Shown one piece after another: positions 1-11,548 of a stretch of 64,000 nt of DNA; positions within the stretch are counted from its first letter, which is position 1; the number at the start of each line of letters is the position of its first letter. The notes beneath the pieces were generated by a model. The model was given only the letters and a program-made list of their open reading frames with translations, ran no database searches and was not told where the DNA came from. The stretch lies in the NCBI RefSeq assembly GCF_001552215.1, contig NZ_BCQT01000004.1, forward strand, positions 372,001-436,000, given 5' to 3'. Position numbers and translations under genes: made by a program. This DNA is from Actinomadura macra NBRC 14102. GTDB taxonomy: Bacteria; Actinomycetota; Actinomycetes; Streptosporangiales; Streptosporangiaceae.

Positions 1-237
1 GCCCGAGAGCGAGAGTCCCACGACAAGCACGATGAACCAGCCGAGCCCGAACGCCAGGCTGGTCGTCAGGTAGAGCGCCGCACGCCAGGTCAGCGACGAC
101 CTCGCCATCGCGAGCGGGTTCCACGCACCGTCGAAGACGGTCTTCGGTGCTCCCGCGCCGTCCCCCGCCGTGGCCTTGCGCGCCCCACCGCCCGCCGTGG
201 TCCCCGGGATCCCGGAGTCCCTGCTCAGCTCGCCCAC
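1..237 (-). CDS. Sensor-domain protein, N-terminal part (probable two-component sensor kinase), cut by window edge
   Basis: Reading the minus strand from a GTG at 237, preceded by GGAGGG at a good spacing, gives 79 residues that run off the window. After a Gly/Ala-rich cytosolic start of about 40 residues comes a segment with WNPLAMARSSLTWRAALYL followed by a hydrophobic helix (TSLAFGLGWFIVLVVGLSLSG). This resembles the first membrane segment of the actinomycete 'putative sensor' domain (PF13796), which sits at the N-terminus of many HisKA_3 histidine kinases. The kinase domain itself is outside the window, so the kinase call is inference; a plain membrane protein is the alternative. Confidence 0.55.
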   Translation of the reverse strand, partial: MGELSRDSGIPGTTAGGGARKATAGDGAGAPKTVFDGAWNPLAMARSSLTWRAALYLTTSLAFGLGWFIVLVVGLSLSG

Positions 238-598
238 GTCGTCCCTCCGTGCCCGTCCAGCCGTATGGCCCAAGCCTGCCGGGCTCGCCGTCCCCCCACC
301 ATGATGTCCTCCGCCCCTTCCATGGTGGGGTTAGCCCCAGTGTCTATTTCAAACCCGGCCCAAGGGGGCTCGCCCCCTTGACCGTGCTTGGGCGAGCGCG
401 ACATCGCTTCGCGATCTTCCCGTTGGGGCTCGCCTTCGGCTTTGCCCCAACGGTCAGGTCGCGCGCTCGCATGACGGTTGAGATCACGGAGCTGAGCGGC
501 TTAACGCTGGGCCATGACGGCCGGACACGGTCGGCGCCTCCATGCGGAACGCCCCCGTCCGGTGGGCCGGACGGGGGCGTTCGCTGCTACGGGCCTGG
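238..598. repeat. Gene-free stretch rich in perfect inverted repeats
   Basis: No credible gene lies here. It holds three compact palindromes: CCCCACCATG (294-303) with its complement at 321-330; CAAGGGGG/CCCCCTTG at 361-380 around a 4-nt loop; and CCGTTGGGGC (420-429) with its complement at 444-453. The spacing and style resemble mobile intergenic palindromic elements (REP/MITE-like) rather than ordinary terminators. The Rho terminator hairpin lies at 547-582 and the promoter of the leftmost gene should be near 240-290. Confidence 0.5.
547..582 (-). terminator. Strong hairpin terminator after rho
   Basis: A perfect 16-bp stem, GAACGCCCCCGTCCGG, with its complement at 567-582 and a 4-nt loop, begins 17 nt past the rho stop codon. 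There is no U-tract on the minus strand, as is common for terminators in GC-rich actinomycetes. Confidence 0.8.
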
Positions 599-2683
<2,085 letters not shown>

Positions 2684-3138
2684 TAAGGGTCCTTCCCAGG
2701 GAGCGGGCGTTGGCCGGCGTTCGGCCAGTCAACCCGGTGGTGCGGCCCGGCGGGGGCGCCGAGTCGGGCTCCGCTGATCACGATGGCACCGCGATCGGCG
2801 GGTTCTGGGTACAGCCAGATGGTGGTCGGGACGGTTCGCTCGTGCGCGACCCCCGTCACCGCCACGTCCGAAGTTTCGCTGGAAAGCCTGACAACGGAAT
2901 GTCACGGTGTCGGGGAGCCTGGTACGCGGGACCAACACGACCGAAGGGTCGAACAGGTGACGCGCGGCTGACGAGCACGCTGCCCCGAACGGGGCATCTG
3001 GTGCGGCATTCAGCCTAACATCACCAGGGCACACTGCTATTCCCCAGAGGTCGATGTCTTCGCATTTTACCTAGCTGGATCTTGCCGGAACACGCACCGG
3101 CCGGAGCGTCGCCCCGCCCCCGGCCCTCGACACCGGCG
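2684..3138 (-). other. rho leader / thrB-rho intergenic region
   Basis: 455 bases between the thrB stop and the rho start. No ORF here has convincing codon use. A TGCCCC-GAAC-GGGGCA hairpin lies at 2981-2996, which could end thrB transcription or belong to a rho leader. The length suggests that rho has its own promoter and a long 5' leader, in line with rho autoregulation known in other bacteria; I could not pick a promoter with confidence. Confidence 0.4.
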
Positions 3139-4092
3139 TCACGGCCGGACCTGTGCTCCACCGGCCACGACGCGGGCACCACGGGACGCGACGTCCAACG
3201 GGTGTTCGTGCCACCCATTACCCACTTCCGAGTCCATCGAATCAACTTGTGATGCGGTTGTGAAGGCCAGGACAGTAGGACCTGCCCCGGAAATCACTGC
3301 CGGCACACCCGCCGCACGCAACCCGGCGACGAGTTCCGCCGAGCCGGGCATGGCGGGCGCCCGGTAGTCCTGATGGAGTCGGTCCTCTGTCGCGTCCAGG
3401 AGTACCGCATCGCCCAGTCCGCCGGTGAGGGCGGCTATCAATAGAGCGGCACGTCCGGCGTTGGCGGCGGCGTCGCCGTGCGGGACGGTCTCTGGGAGCA
3501 GTCCGCGCGCGCGCTCAGTGGCCAAGCGCTGCTCTGGGACGAACGCCATGACCCGCTTGACCTGCGACTCCAGCCGAACCAGTTTGGGTCCGTCCGGGGT
3601 CGTCCAGGCGATGGTCAAGCCGCCCGCCAGGCAGGGCGCGACATTGTCTGGATGCCCTTCGATATCGGTGGCGAGACGCAGCGCGGCCTCATCATCGAGG
3701 AGTTCACCGAACGGGTGCAGCGCGCGCGCCGCGACAATGCCCGCAACGATCGCGGCCGAGGACGACCCCAGACCACGGCTGTGCGGAATCCGGTTCTGGC
3801 ATCGCAGCCTGATTCCCTTCGGCTGGCCCAGGGCATGGCCGGGTCCGGCCTCCGCGAGTTCGTCGAGCACACCGAATGTCCGGCGCAGCACTCTCACGAT
3901 GAGATGCCGGTCTCCCCTGTCTGCGACCTCCGCGCCCTCCCCGTCCACCTCGATGGACAGCCCGTCGCCTGTCACCGCGACCTCGACGTCGTCGTAGAGC
4001 GACAACGCGAGCCCCAGCGAGTCGAAGCCCGGGCCCAGGTTGGCGCTGGTCGCCGGCGTCCGCACCAGCACCGGCTCGTTCGGCCACCTCAT
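3139..4092 (-). CDS. thrB: Homoserine kinase
   Basis: ThrB phosphorylates L-homoserine with ATP, giving O-phosphohomoserine for threonine synthase. The 317-residue protein shows the GHMP-kinase pattern: N-terminal substrate region TPATSANLGPGFDSLGLALSLYD and ATP-binding loop RGLGSSSAAIVAG, with the C-terminal motif VPAVISGAGPTVLAF. The ATG at 4092 was chosen over longer in-frame starts because the family begins close to this point and AAGGGGG lies just upstream. It follows thrC by 128 nt on the same strand. The last 30 residues (HEHPLDVASRGARVVAGG) match the usual end of actinobacterial ThrB. Confidence 0.95.
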   Translation of the reverse strand: MRWPNEPVLVRTPATSANLGPGFDSLGLALSLYDDVEVAVTGDGLSIEVDGEGAEVADRGDRHLIVRVLRRTFGVLDELAEAGPGHALGQPKGIRLRCQNRIPHSRGLGSSSAAIVAGIVAARALHPFGELLDDEAALRLATDIEGHPDNVAPCLAGGLTIAWTTPDGPKLVRLESQVKRVMAFVPEQRLATERARGLLPETVPHGDAAANAGRAALLIAALTGGLGDAVLLDATEDRLHQDYRAPAMPGSAELVAGLRAAGVPAVISGAGPTVLAFTTASQVDSMDSEVGNGWHEHPLDVASRGARVVAGGAQVRP

Positions 4093-4182
4093 CGCCGCCC
4101 CCTTAGAAGTAACTGCGTCCGGCCGGGTAACACCGACACACCGACAAGCCGCCAATACCCGGGCCCCCAAGCCGCGGGAAAT

Positions 4183-4212
4183 GCATATCCGTGAAGCGCT
4201 GCACGGATATGC
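4183..4212 (-). terminator. Perfect hairpin between thrC and thrB
   Basis: GCATATCCGTG (4183-4193) and its exact complement (4202-4212) form an 11-bp stem with an 8-nt loop, 8 nt after the thrC stop. There is no U-tract. It may be a partial terminator or RNA-processing element that sets thrC and thrB levels apart. Confidence 0.55.
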
Positions 4213-4220
4213 GCCGGCGC

Positions 4221-5288
4221 CTAAGTAAGGCCCAGGGCGGACGCGGCGGCGTGCGCGTCGACTTTCACGACGGTCGGGGCGGGAGCGCCGGAGATCGCCC
4301 AGTCGGGGTCCTTGAGACCGTTGCCGGTCACCGTGCAGACGACCTTGGAGCCGGGCTCCACGACGCCCTGCTGAGCCGCTTGCAGGAGCCCGGCCACGCT
4401 CGCCGCGGAGGCGGGCTCCACGAAGACGCCCTCCTCCCTGGCCAGCAACCGGTAGGCGGCCAGGATCTGCCGGTCGGTGACCGAGTCGATCGCCCCACCC
4501 GACTCGTCCCGCGCGGCGATGGCCAGGTTCCAGGACGCGGGATTGCCGATCCGGATCGCCGTGGCGATCGTCTGCGGCTTCAGGACGGGCCCGCCCTTCA
4601 CGAACGGCGCGGCGCCGCTCGCCTGGAAGCCCAGCATGCGCGGCGTCCTGGAGGCCACCTCGTCGGCGGCGTACTCCTTGTAGCCCATCCAGTAGGCGGA
4701 GATGTTGCCCGCGTTCCCCACAGGCAGGCAATGGACGTCCGGTGCGTCGCCCAGCGCGTCCACGATCTCGAACGCGGCGGTCTTCTGACCTTGCAGGCGG
4801 TACTTGTTGACCGAGTTGACCAGGGCGACGGGGTAGTCGACCGACAGCTTCTGGGCGAGTTCCAGGCAGTCGTCGAAATTGCCGTCCACCTGGAGCAGCC
4901 TGGCCCCGTGCACCAGCGCCTGCGCGAGCTTGCCCATGGCGATCTTGCCGTTGGGAACGAGGACCGCGCAGGTCATGCCCGCCCGCACCGCGTACGCCGC
5001 GGCCGACGCCGACGTGTTCCCGGTGGACGCGCAGATGACCGCCTTGGCGCCGTCCTCGGCGGCCTTGCTGATCGCCATCGTCATCCCGCGGTCCTTGAAG
5101 GAACCGGTCGGGTTCGCGCCCTCGACCTTGAGGTGTACCTCGCAGCCGGTCAACTGCGACACCCGGTTCGCCGGAAGCAGCGGGGTGCCGCCCTCCAGCA
5201 GGGTGACGACGGGCGTCGCGGCCGTCACCGGCAGGCGGTCACGGTACTCCTCGATCAGACCACGCCACGACCGAGTGTTCGCGTTCAC
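4221..5288 (-). CDS. thrC: Threonine synthase
   Basis: ThrC is a PLP enzyme converting O-phosphohomoserine to threonine and phosphate. The 355-residue protein has the PLP-lysine motif [12 protein letters not shown] (about residues 60-71), the substrate loop [15 protein letters not shown] and the phosphate-binding cluster [11 protein letters not shown], all typical of the short bacterial ThrC class. The GTG start at 5288 has AAGGAG six bases upstream. It lies 141 nt after hom, with the same orientation, and is followed by a hairpin and thrB. Confidence 0.96.
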   Translation of the reverse strand: MNANTRSWRGLIEEYRDRLPVTAATPVVTLLEGGTPLLPANRVSQLTGCEVHLKVEGANPTGSFKDRGMTMAISKAAEDGAKAVICASTGNTSASAAAYAVRAGMTCAVLVPNGKIAMGKLAQALVHGARLLQVDGNFDDCLELAQKLSVDYPVALVNSVNKYRLQGQKTAAFEIVDALGDAPDVHCLPVGNAGNISAYWMGYKEYAADEVASRTPRMLGFQASGAAPFVKGGPVLKPQTIATAIRIGNPASWNLAIAARDESGGAIDSVTDRQILAAYRLLAREEGVFVEPASAASVAGLLQAAQQGVVEPGSKVVCTVTGNGLKDPDWAISGAPAPTVVKVDAHAAASALGLT

Positions 5289-5429
5289 GTCGCTCTCCTT
5301 GATGACCTGCGATGTCCTGCGAATTCTAGCGGGACGACCACGGACTCGACGCCGTCGGCCCGTCCACGGCGACGGTCGCTTTCCGACCCCGCCCGGCCGG
5401 CGGCCGCACCTCGGTTTCGTCCCGGACGG

Positions 5430-6743
5430 TCACTCCTCGCCCTCGACGCGCATCACGCTCGCCACCTCGCGGACGATGTCCAGGCCCCGCAATCCCTCGA
5501 CCGTCGTCGACAGTGCCGCGTCCGGCGCCCGGTGGGTCACGACCACGAGTTTGGCCTCCTCGCCAAGACCGACCTGCCGGACGGCCTGTATCGAGACACC
5601 GTGCTGGGCGAACTCCTCCGCGACCGTGGCGAGCACTCCTGCTTCGTCTGCCACGTCCAATTGGATGTAGTAGCGGGTCACCGTCTCACCCATCGGCAGG
5701 ACGGGCAGCTTGGCGTACGTCACTTCCACCGGGCCGGGCGTTCCGCCGGCCACGTTCCGCGCGACCGCGACCAGATCACCCAGGATCGCCGACGCCGTCG
5801 GAGCCCCACCCGCACCCGCGCCATAGAACATGAGCGACCCGGCGGACTCCGCCTCCACGAACACCGCGTTGTACGCCTCACGGACGCTCGCCAACGGATG
5901 CGACCGCGGGATCATGGCCGGATAGACGCGGACCGACACGCCACGGCCATTGCGCCCGTCCGCCGAGGGAACCCGTTCACAGATGGCCAGCAGCTTGACG
6001 ACGCAGTCCATCCCCTTCGCGCCCGCCACGTCCGCGGCGCTCACCTCAGTGATCCCCTCACGGTGAACGTCCGCCGCGGTCACGGGAGTGTGGAACGCCA
6101 ACTGCGCCAGGATCGCCGCCTTGGCCGCCGCGTCGAAACCCTCCACGTCCGCCGTCGGATCGGCCTCCGCGTAGCCGAGAGCCTGCGCCTCCTCCAGCGC
6201 ATCGTTGAAACCGGCCCCGTGGGTGTCCATCTGGTCGAGGATGTAGTTGGTCGTACCGTTCACTATGCCGAGCACCCGGTGAACATGGTCGCCGACCAGG
6301 GACTCCCTTAGGGGCCGCAAAAGGGGAATGGCTCCCGCCACAGAAGCCTCGTAGTAGAGGTCCGCTCCGTACTCCCGCGCCGCCGCGAACAGGGTCGCGC
6401 CATCCTCGGCGAGCAGCGCCTTGTTGGCGGTGATGACGGACTTGCCGGTCTTCATCGCCCCCAGCATCAGCGTGCGGGCCGGCTCGATGCCGCCGATCAC
6501 CTCGACCACGATGTCGACGTCATCCCTGGTCACCAGCGACTGGGCGTCCGTGGTCAGCAGGTCCCGGTCGACGCCGGCACGGACCTTGTCCGGCCGCCGC
6601 ACCGCGATCCCCGCCAGCTCCAACGGCGTCCCCACACGCGCGGCCAGGTCGTCCGCCTGCTCCCGAAGCAGCCGCACGACCTCCGTGCCGACGACACCGC
6701 ATCCGAGCAGCGCCACCCGCAACGGACCACGTTCGTGTTTCAC
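5430..6743 (-). CDS. hom: Homoserine dehydrogenase
   Basis: Hom reduces aspartate semialdehyde to homoserine with NAD(P)H, the branch point toward threonine and methionine. The 437-residue protein has the N-terminal Rossmann motif [14 protein letters not shown], the catalytic-domain signature region ([31 protein letters not shown]) and a C-terminal ACT domain (about 350-430, [27 protein letters not shown] split across the domain), which normally gives threonine feedback. It starts with GTG at 6743 in a GTGA overlap with lysA and a GGAGG upstream, so the two are translationally coupled. Confidence 0.96.
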   Translation of the reverse strand: MKHERGPLRVALLGCGVVGTEVVRLLREQADDLAARVGTPLELAGIAVRRPDKVRAGVDRDLLTTDAQSLVTRDDVDIVVEVIGGIEPARTLMLGAMKTGKSVITANKALLAEDGATLFAAAREYGADLYYEASVAGAIPLLRPLRESLVGDHVHRVLGIVNGTTNYILDQMDTHGAGFNDALEEAQALGYAEADPTADVEGFDAAAKAAILAQLAFHTPVTAADVHREGITEVSAADVAGAKGMDCVVKLLAICERVPSADGRNGRGVSVRVYPAMIPRSHPLASVREAYNAVFVEAESAGSLMFYGAGAGGAPTASAILGDLVAVARNVAGGTPGPVEVTYAKLPVLPMGETVTRYYIQLDVADEAGVLATVAEEFAQHGVSIQAVRQVGLGEEAKLVVVTHRAPDAALSTTVEGLRGLDIVREVASVMRVEGEE

Positions 6744-8131
6744 GCTTCGACCTCCGCATCAAGCCGCAGCAGGTCCTCCATGCTCTCCCGGCGGACGATC
6801 ACTCGTGACCTGCCGTCCCGCACCGCCACCACGGCGGGCTTCAGGACGTGGTTGTAGTTGCTTGCCATCGACCGACAGTACGCACCGGTCGCCGCCACCG
6901 CCACCAGGTCCCCCGCCGCAAGATCTTCGGGCAACCATAGGTCTCGCACCACGATGTCCCCGCTTTCGCAGTGCTTTCCGACAAGCCTACTGAGCATCGG
7001 CGCAGCGTCCGACGTACGGCTCGCCAGGACGGCGGTGTACTCGGCGCCGTACAAGGCAGTACGCAGGTTGTCGCTCATCCCCCCGTCCACGGACACGTAC
7101 GTCCGCAGACCCTCGACGTCCTTGACCGTTCCGACCTCGTACACGGTCACGCCTCCCGGCCCCACGATCGCCCGTCCCGGCTCGACGGTCAGGCGCGGCA
7201 TGGAGAGTTCATACGCCCGGCACTCGCGCGCCACGATCGCCCTCAGCCCGTCCGCGATCGCCTTGGGGTCGTGGGGCTCCTCCCCCGGCACGTAGGCGAT
7301 CCCATACCCACCGCCCAGATCCAGCTCCGGAAGCTCGATCCCGTGCTCGTCCCTGATGGCGACGAGCAACTCGGCCAACCGGTGGGCCGCCACCTCGAAC
7401 CCGTCCACATCGAAGATCTGCGACCCGATATGGCTGTGCAGACCCACAAGCTCAAGCTGCTCAAGATCCATAACCCGCCGGACGGCCTCCAGGGCAGCCC
7501 CAGAACTCCGGGAAAACCCGAACTTCTGGTCGTCATGAGCCGTCGCGATGAATTCATGGGTGTGCGCCTCAACCCCAGTAGTAACGCGCACCATCACCTT
7601 GGGCCTCGCCCCAAGTTCCTGGGCCAGATACCCCAACCGCGCAATCTCCTCGTACGAATCGAGAACGATCCGTCCGACACCCACCTCCAGAGCCCTCTCC
7701 AACTCAGAGGACGACTTGTTACTCCCGTGCAAGGTAATGCGCTCGGCAGGGAACCCCGCGGCCAGAGCGACCGCTAGCTCACCCCCACTGCACACGTCCA
7801 GCCCGAGCCCTTCCTCATCCAGCCACTTGGCCATGGCCACACAGAGGAACGCCTTACCCGCGTAGTGCACGTCCCCGTCATGGAACGCCGCCGCATACTC
7901 CCGGGCCCGGCTCCGCACGTCCTCCTCGTCGTACACATACAGAGGCGTCCCGTACTCCTCCGCCAAATCCCGAACGTCGACACCCCCCACGGTGACGACG
8001 CCCTCCTCCCGCCGGGAATTGCGCGGCCAGATATGCGGGTCCAGAGCATTCAGATCGTCCGCCGGCTGCGCCGGGTGGTCTTCGGGCAGGACGTCCGCGT
8101 GCCGTTGCCCGGCAGGGTGAACTCGACTCAT
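6740..8131 (-). CDS. lysA: Diaminopimelate decarboxylase
   Basis: LysA makes L-lysine from meso-diaminopimelate using PLP. The 463-residue protein shows the fold-III decarboxylase hallmarks: YAGKAFLC with the PLP lysine (about 90), the [10 protein letters not shown] segment, the glycine-rich [15 protein letters not shown] phosphate site and the later catalytic region [10 protein letters not shown]. The actinobacterial N-terminal extension ([15 protein letters not shown]) is present, supporting the ATG at 8131. It overlaps nrtL by ATGA upstream and hom by 4 nt downstream. Confidence 0.96.
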   Translation of the reverse strand: MSRVHPAGQRHADVLPEDHPAQPADDLNALDPHIWPRNSRREEGVVTVGGVDVRDLAEEYGTPLYVYDEEDVRSRAREYAAAFHDGDVHYAGKAFLCVAMAKWLDEEGLGLDVCSGGELAVALAAGFPAERITLHGSNKSSSELERALEVGVGRIVLDSYEEIARLGYLAQELGARPKVMVRVTTGVEAHTHEFIATAHDDQKFGFSRSSGAALEAVRRVMDLEQLELVGLHSHIGSQIFDVDGFEVAAHRLAELLVAIRDEHGIELPELDLGGGYGIAYVPGEEPHDPKAIADGLRAIVARECRAYELSMPRLTVEPGRAIVGPGGVTVYEVGTVKDVEGLRTYVSVDGGMSDNLRTALYGAEYTAVLASRTSDAAPMLSRLVGKHCESGDIVVRDLWLPEDLAAGDLVAVAATGAYCRSMASNYNHVLKPAVVAVRDGRSRVIVRRESMEDLLRLDAEVEA

Positions 8132-8823
8132 ATCCGCTCTCTAGGGGTCTCACCGATCATGTTCAGTCCGTTGCCGAGGGCGATGCGCGCAGCCTCCGCC
8201 AAACTGGCCCGGCCAGCATGCACCGCCCCGGGTTTCTCGTCACCCTTCGGCACGGCGGAACACCGCTCATGCACGTCGTGGTACGCCCCGGCCAACCTCT
8301 CCAAACAGAACACCAACGCCCCGGCATCCCGTTCCCGCTCGGCCTGAGCCGCCCGTCCAGGCATGTCCCCAAGCGCCGCCACCAAGGACGACTCCTCAGA
8401 CGTCGGCGCCCCGAAGACCCCGCGCCGAATCCCCAACTCCCGCACCCAGCGCCCCACCCAACAAGCGCGGGCATAGGCATAACGCACGGCGAACCCGGGA
8501 TTCTCAAACGTCCTCGGCCACTCGTCCCACCCACCCGACGGCACGCCGGCAAGCCCATATCCGGGGTCCCGCAGAACCCCGTCCACAAGAGCCCCGGCCC
8601 CGACCTCGACCCGCACGAACCCGCGCCCGGTAACGGTCCCCCCGACCCGCCGCGCGATCACCCCGGGATCGACACCCAACCTCAACGCCACAGGACTCTC
8701 GAAAACCCCGGCCCCACCACAGAAAACGAGGACCTCCTCCGGCACAGGCACATCAAGCTCCCCCTGCGCCACGGCATCGCGAACCGCGGCCACAAGGGCA
8801 TCGCCCACACCGGCTGGAGTCAC
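8128..8823 (-). CDS. nrtL: ArgS-related anticodon-binding protein (NrtL-like)
   Basis: The 231-residue protein has no aminoacylation motifs, but its second half ([21 protein letters not shown], then [23 protein letters not shown]) matches the DALR anticodon-binding domain of arginyl-tRNA synthetase, including the YAYAR pattern and a conserved Tyr-His near the end. Free-standing proteins of this kind upstream of lysA in actinomycetes are named NrtL in family databases, as I recall; function is unproven. The GTG start at 8823 has a weak ribosome site; the stop overlaps the lysA ATG. A tRNA-Arg gene is only about 500 bp away, perhaps by chance. Confidence 0.75.
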   Translation of the reverse strand: MTPAGVGDALVAAVRDAVAQGELDVPVPEEVLVFCGGAGVFESPVALRLGVDPGVIARRVGGTVTGRGFVRVEVGAGALVDGVLRDPGYGLAGVPSGGWDEWPRTFENPGFAVRYAYARACWVGRWVRELGIRRGVFGAPTSEESSLVAALGDMPGRAAQAERERDAGALVFCLERLAGAYHDVHERCSAVPKGDEKPGAVHAGRASLAEAARIALGNGLNMIGETPRERI

Positions 8824-8844
8824 CCTGGCGAGACTATCCGACCA

Positions 8845-9228
8845 CTATCTGGACACAGCCGCGAGCTTCCGCACCGTCTGGATCAGCTGGTTCGGATCGA
8901 AAGGCTTGGTCACATAAGCGTCGACACCGATCTCGTGCCCCCGCCGCACATCATGCTCCTGCGCGCGCGCCGTGATCATCACGACCCTGATGTGCTCGGT
9001 CTCCGGATCCTCCCGCAACCGGATCGCCGTGACCCACCCGTCCAGCCGCGGCATCATCACGTCCAGCGTGATCACGTCCGGCGCAACCTCCACCACCTTG
9101 TCCAGGCAGTCCTGCCCGTCCACCGCGGTCCACACCTCGAACCCCTCCAACTGCAGGTTCACGGCGATGAGCTGGCGGATCACCTCGTCATCATCGACGA
9201 CCAGCACGCGTCCCAGTGGCTCGGTCAC
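8845..9228 (-). CDS. Single-domain response regulator (CheY-like receiver)
   Basis: A 127-residue stand-alone receiver domain without an output domain. The acidic pocket DDD (VLVVDDDEVIRQ), the phospho-acceptor Asp in VITLDVMMPRLDGW, the Thr/Ala switch region VVMITARAQ and the lysine in YVTKPFDP are all present, so it should be phosphorylatable. GTG at 9228 was chosen because it gives the usual short lead into the first strand; an in-frame upstream ATG at 9336 would add 36 unrelated residues abutting the tRNA. No kinase is adjacent. It lies 21 nt upstream of nrtL on the same strand. Confidence 0.88.
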   Translation of the reverse strand: MTEPLGRVLVVDDDEVIRQLIAVNLQLEGFEVWTAVDGQDCLDKVVEVAPDVITLDVMMPRLDGWVTAIRLREDPETEHIRVVMITARAQEHDVRRGHEIGVDAYVTKPFDPNQLIQTVRKLAAVSR

Positions 9229-9336
9229 GGCCTCGAAGTTAGTCGACTCGTCCCCCCAACGCACGGCGAACGTCCACGTGCGCGTCAACCCGCCAACCCT
9301 GGTAGCCTTCTTCTCGCGCCGCCCACCAGCGCGCAA

Positions 9337-9408
9337 GCCCCCTTAGCTCAGGGGATAGAGCAACGGCCTCCGGAGCCGTGTGCGCAGGTTCGAATCCTGC
9401 AGGGGGCA
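9337..9408 (+). tRNA. tRNA-Arg (anticodon CCG)
   Basis: The full cloverleaf can be drawn: acceptor GCCCCCT (9337-9343) with AGGGGGC (9401-9407), D-stem GCTC/GAGC, anticodon stem ACGGC/GCCGT with loop CTCCGGA (anticodon CCG at 9370-9372), T-stem GCAGG/CCTGC with TTCGAAT loop, discriminator A. CCA is not encoded. It reads CGG arginine codons, common in this GC-rich genome. Accessory genes start right after it, so it may be an integration site. Confidence 0.97.
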
Positions 9409-9426
9409 CCCCGAGATAACCACCCG

Positions 9427-9468
9427 AAACCCGCAACGACCTGGAAGAACAGGCCGAGCGGGTTTTTT
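9427..9468 (+). terminator. Rho-independent terminator of the tRNA gene
   Basis: AAACCCGC (9427-9434) pairs with GCGGGTTT (9458-9465), with an inner CCTG/CAGG pairing, and ends in six Ts (9463-9468). This is a textbook intrinsic terminator and one of the few with a U-tract in this window. Confidence 0.85.
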
Positions 9469-9717
9469 CACGTGTGCAGCCCGGTGCAACTGAGAGCCAC
9501 GAGCGGCGGCTATCTGGGGACTCAGTGGGGACCGGACATTTCACCCTCGCCTCGCAGGACGGATCACTACCGCCTCGGCGAGCTCCACGCGCAGAAGGCA
9601 CCGTCCCGATGACGGCCCCCAGAAGCGGCAGGGCGCCCCGCGGTCACGTCCAGATCCCGCGCTCTCTCCTCTACTCCCCCGACCACAGCGGCCTAGTACT
9701 ACTATCAGCCTTCGTAA
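9469..9717. other. Spacer between tRNA-Arg and IS remnant
   Basis: No gene is convincing. The 3' part around 9694-9728 (CTACTATCAGCCTTCGTAAC and following bases) sits directly next to the transposase stop codon and probably contains the terminal repeat of the decayed insertion sequence. No copy of the tRNA 3' end was seen here. Confidence 0.4.
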
Positions 9718-10867
9718 CTAAATTTGTATGACGTTGTGGCGCAGCCAGCGTTTCCAGTAGTGGGTGCTGCGGGCGCGGGCTTGGCGGGTGCGGCGCAGGG
9801 CCGACCAGGCCAGGGCGTGGTCGAGGGTGCGGTTGGCGGCGCTGGTCAGGTGTGCCAGGAGACGGCGGATCTCGGCTGGGGTGAGGGGGACCAGGCCGCA
9901 TGTGCTTTTGGGGCACGGGCGGCGGTGACGGCCAGGTAGGCGTGGGCGAGCATGGCCAGGGTGATGTGTCGGTGCCAGCCGTCGAAGCGTCTGACCTAGT
10001 ACTGGTCCAGACCGACCTCGTTCTTGGCGGACTGGAAGCATTCCTCGATCGCCCAGCGGGCACCGGCCACACTTGCGAGCTGGTCGATCGTGGTTTCGGC
10101 GGAGCCGAAGCACAGGTAGTAGGCCAGCCCCAGTTCACCCTCGTCGTCGGGGGTGAGGATGCGGCGAACCAGCAGCCAGCGGCCAAAGGATGCCTGGCCA
10201 CCAAGGTCGTCATCGGGATGCGGTGCGAGGGTGGCCATCGCCCAGTCATACGAGCGCGGGCCTTTGGCGCCGTCTCCCACCGACAGTCGTTTCCACGCCC
10301 GCTCGGGTGCATCGGCGGTCACATCGTCGGCCCGCAGGCCGCTGGTGCCATAGCCGACGCCGGCGCGCAGCGACTGGCTCTGGGAGCGGCGACCACGTAT
10401 CCGACCTGCCGCTTCTCCAGGAAGGCACGGAACTTGTGGTCCTGGCCGTAGGCCTCATCAGCCGCGATCCACCCGGCCGGGGCGCCTTCGTCCAGAGCAC
10501 GTGCAATCATCGCCTGCGCCAGCACGGGCTTGGTCGCGAACTTCCGGTCTTCGCCGATACCGGCCTGAGCGCAGCGGGCACGGTCGGCCAGCCACGGCTT
10601 GGGCAGGTACAGCTCGGCGTCGATCAGCGCCCGTCCGCGCGGGGAGGCATAGGCCAGGAAGACTCCGAGCTGGCAGTTCTCCACCCGCCCGGCAGTGCCA
10701 GAGTACTGCCGCTGCACCCCGGCCGAACCGGTGCCCTTCTTGATGAACCCGGTCTCGTCCACGATCAGCACACCCGCCTGATCCCCGAGCTCCTGGAACA
10801 CGTACTCGCGCAGGTCCTCGCGCATGCCCCGGGGATCCCAGCGGGCCTGGTTCAACAACCGCTGCAT
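9718..10867 (-). pseudogene. IS701-family transposase remnant (DDE), frameshifted, with amber stop, 5'-truncated
   Basis: Three pieces on the minus strand rebuild one DDE transposase. Piece one (10867-10319) holds MQRLLNQARWDPRGMRED, the first acidic motif ILVDETGF-like LIVDETGFIKKG and AGVQRQYSGTAGRVENCQ, typical of IS701. A one-base shift near 10385 moves the frame to piece two (to 9996), with KRLSVGDGAKGPRSYDWA and the DDE glutamate region GARWAIEECFQSAK, ending LDQY-TAG where relatives have a Glu codon. The same frame then continues ([21 protein letters not shown]) to a stop at 9718. About 80-100 N-terminal residues are missing. It cannot make an intact transposase. Confidence 0.85.
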
Positions 10868-10910
10868 CTGGCTGCGCCCCGATCGGCGGGTTCGTCGGTG
10901 TCACGGTCGG

Positions 10911-11548
10911 TCAATGGTCGCCGTCCGGGTGGGAGTCATCCCAGTCGGTCGCGGAGCGCAGGTCCAATGACGGGTCATCGAGCTGGATCCGGAACCGCCA
11001 GCCCTCGAAGGACAGGCCGAGGGCTTCGCCCAGTTGCTCCCACGACAAGACGCGCCCATCAACCACCATGGTGAGCAGACCCCCGCCCAGGTCGGCATCG
11101 ACCTCCAGGCCCCCGCGACCTCCTCACCGGCGACCTGCCACCCGGCTCCGTCCGGGCCAGGCTTCAGGTAGCGGTGGCTCATCTCGATTTCGGCCTGCGC
11201 CCGTACTGCCTCAGCCAACGCCGCGATGTCGGCGTCGTGGTCCCCGAGAGCACGGAACGCATAGCCCTCGCCCTCGGGGACGCCGTCCTCGTAAAGGCGC
11301 ACCGAGATGCCCGTCGGGGCACGCCAGAGCCGGTACCGCATCAGATGCCGCCGACCGTCCCCACCGGTGATGGGAACCGGAGGCGGCGCGTCCGGCAGCC
11401 GAGGCCACCCCGTCACCGCGGCGATCCGCGCCTCCGCGCAGGGTTCGCACAGCGGGCCTTCACCGTCGATCCAGTGGTCAGCCGGGCCTCGCCCGCATAC
11501 CCGGCACCTGCCCGCCCGTTCGTCCACATCTGCCCCCTGCACGCTCAT
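10911..11548 (-). pseudogene. Small zinc-ribbon-like protein gene with a one-base frameshift (DUF7713-like)
   Basis: From ATG 11548 the minus strand encodes CRVCGRGPADHWIDGEGPLCEPC, a CxxC...CxxC metal-binding pattern, then RLYEDGVPEGEGYAFRALGDHDADIAALAE split over the middle. At the run of five C/G at 11110-11114 the frame breaks: one added G restores a good continuation, ending DGRVLSWEQLGEALGLSFEG, IQLDDPSLDLRSATDWDD and a stop at 10911. The reconstructed protein is about 212 residues. It resembles actinobacterial proteins I recall as DUF7713, function unknown. Either a true pseudogene, a homopolymer sequencing error, or a programmed shift. Confidence 0.6.

Noticed and set aside
2981..2996. 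TGCCCC-GAAC-GGGGCA as a definite thrB terminator
   Set aside because: The stem is only 6 bp, without a U-tract and 143 nt past the stop; noted in the leader entry but not called.
2710..3018. Small ORFs in the rho leader
   Set aside because: No ribosome site, no recognisable motif and poor codon pattern on both strands.
4191..6311. 706-codon open frame on the plus strand across thrC and hom
   Set aside because: Antisense shadow of two conserved enzymes; composition is Arg/His/Gln/Asp-rich and matches nothing.
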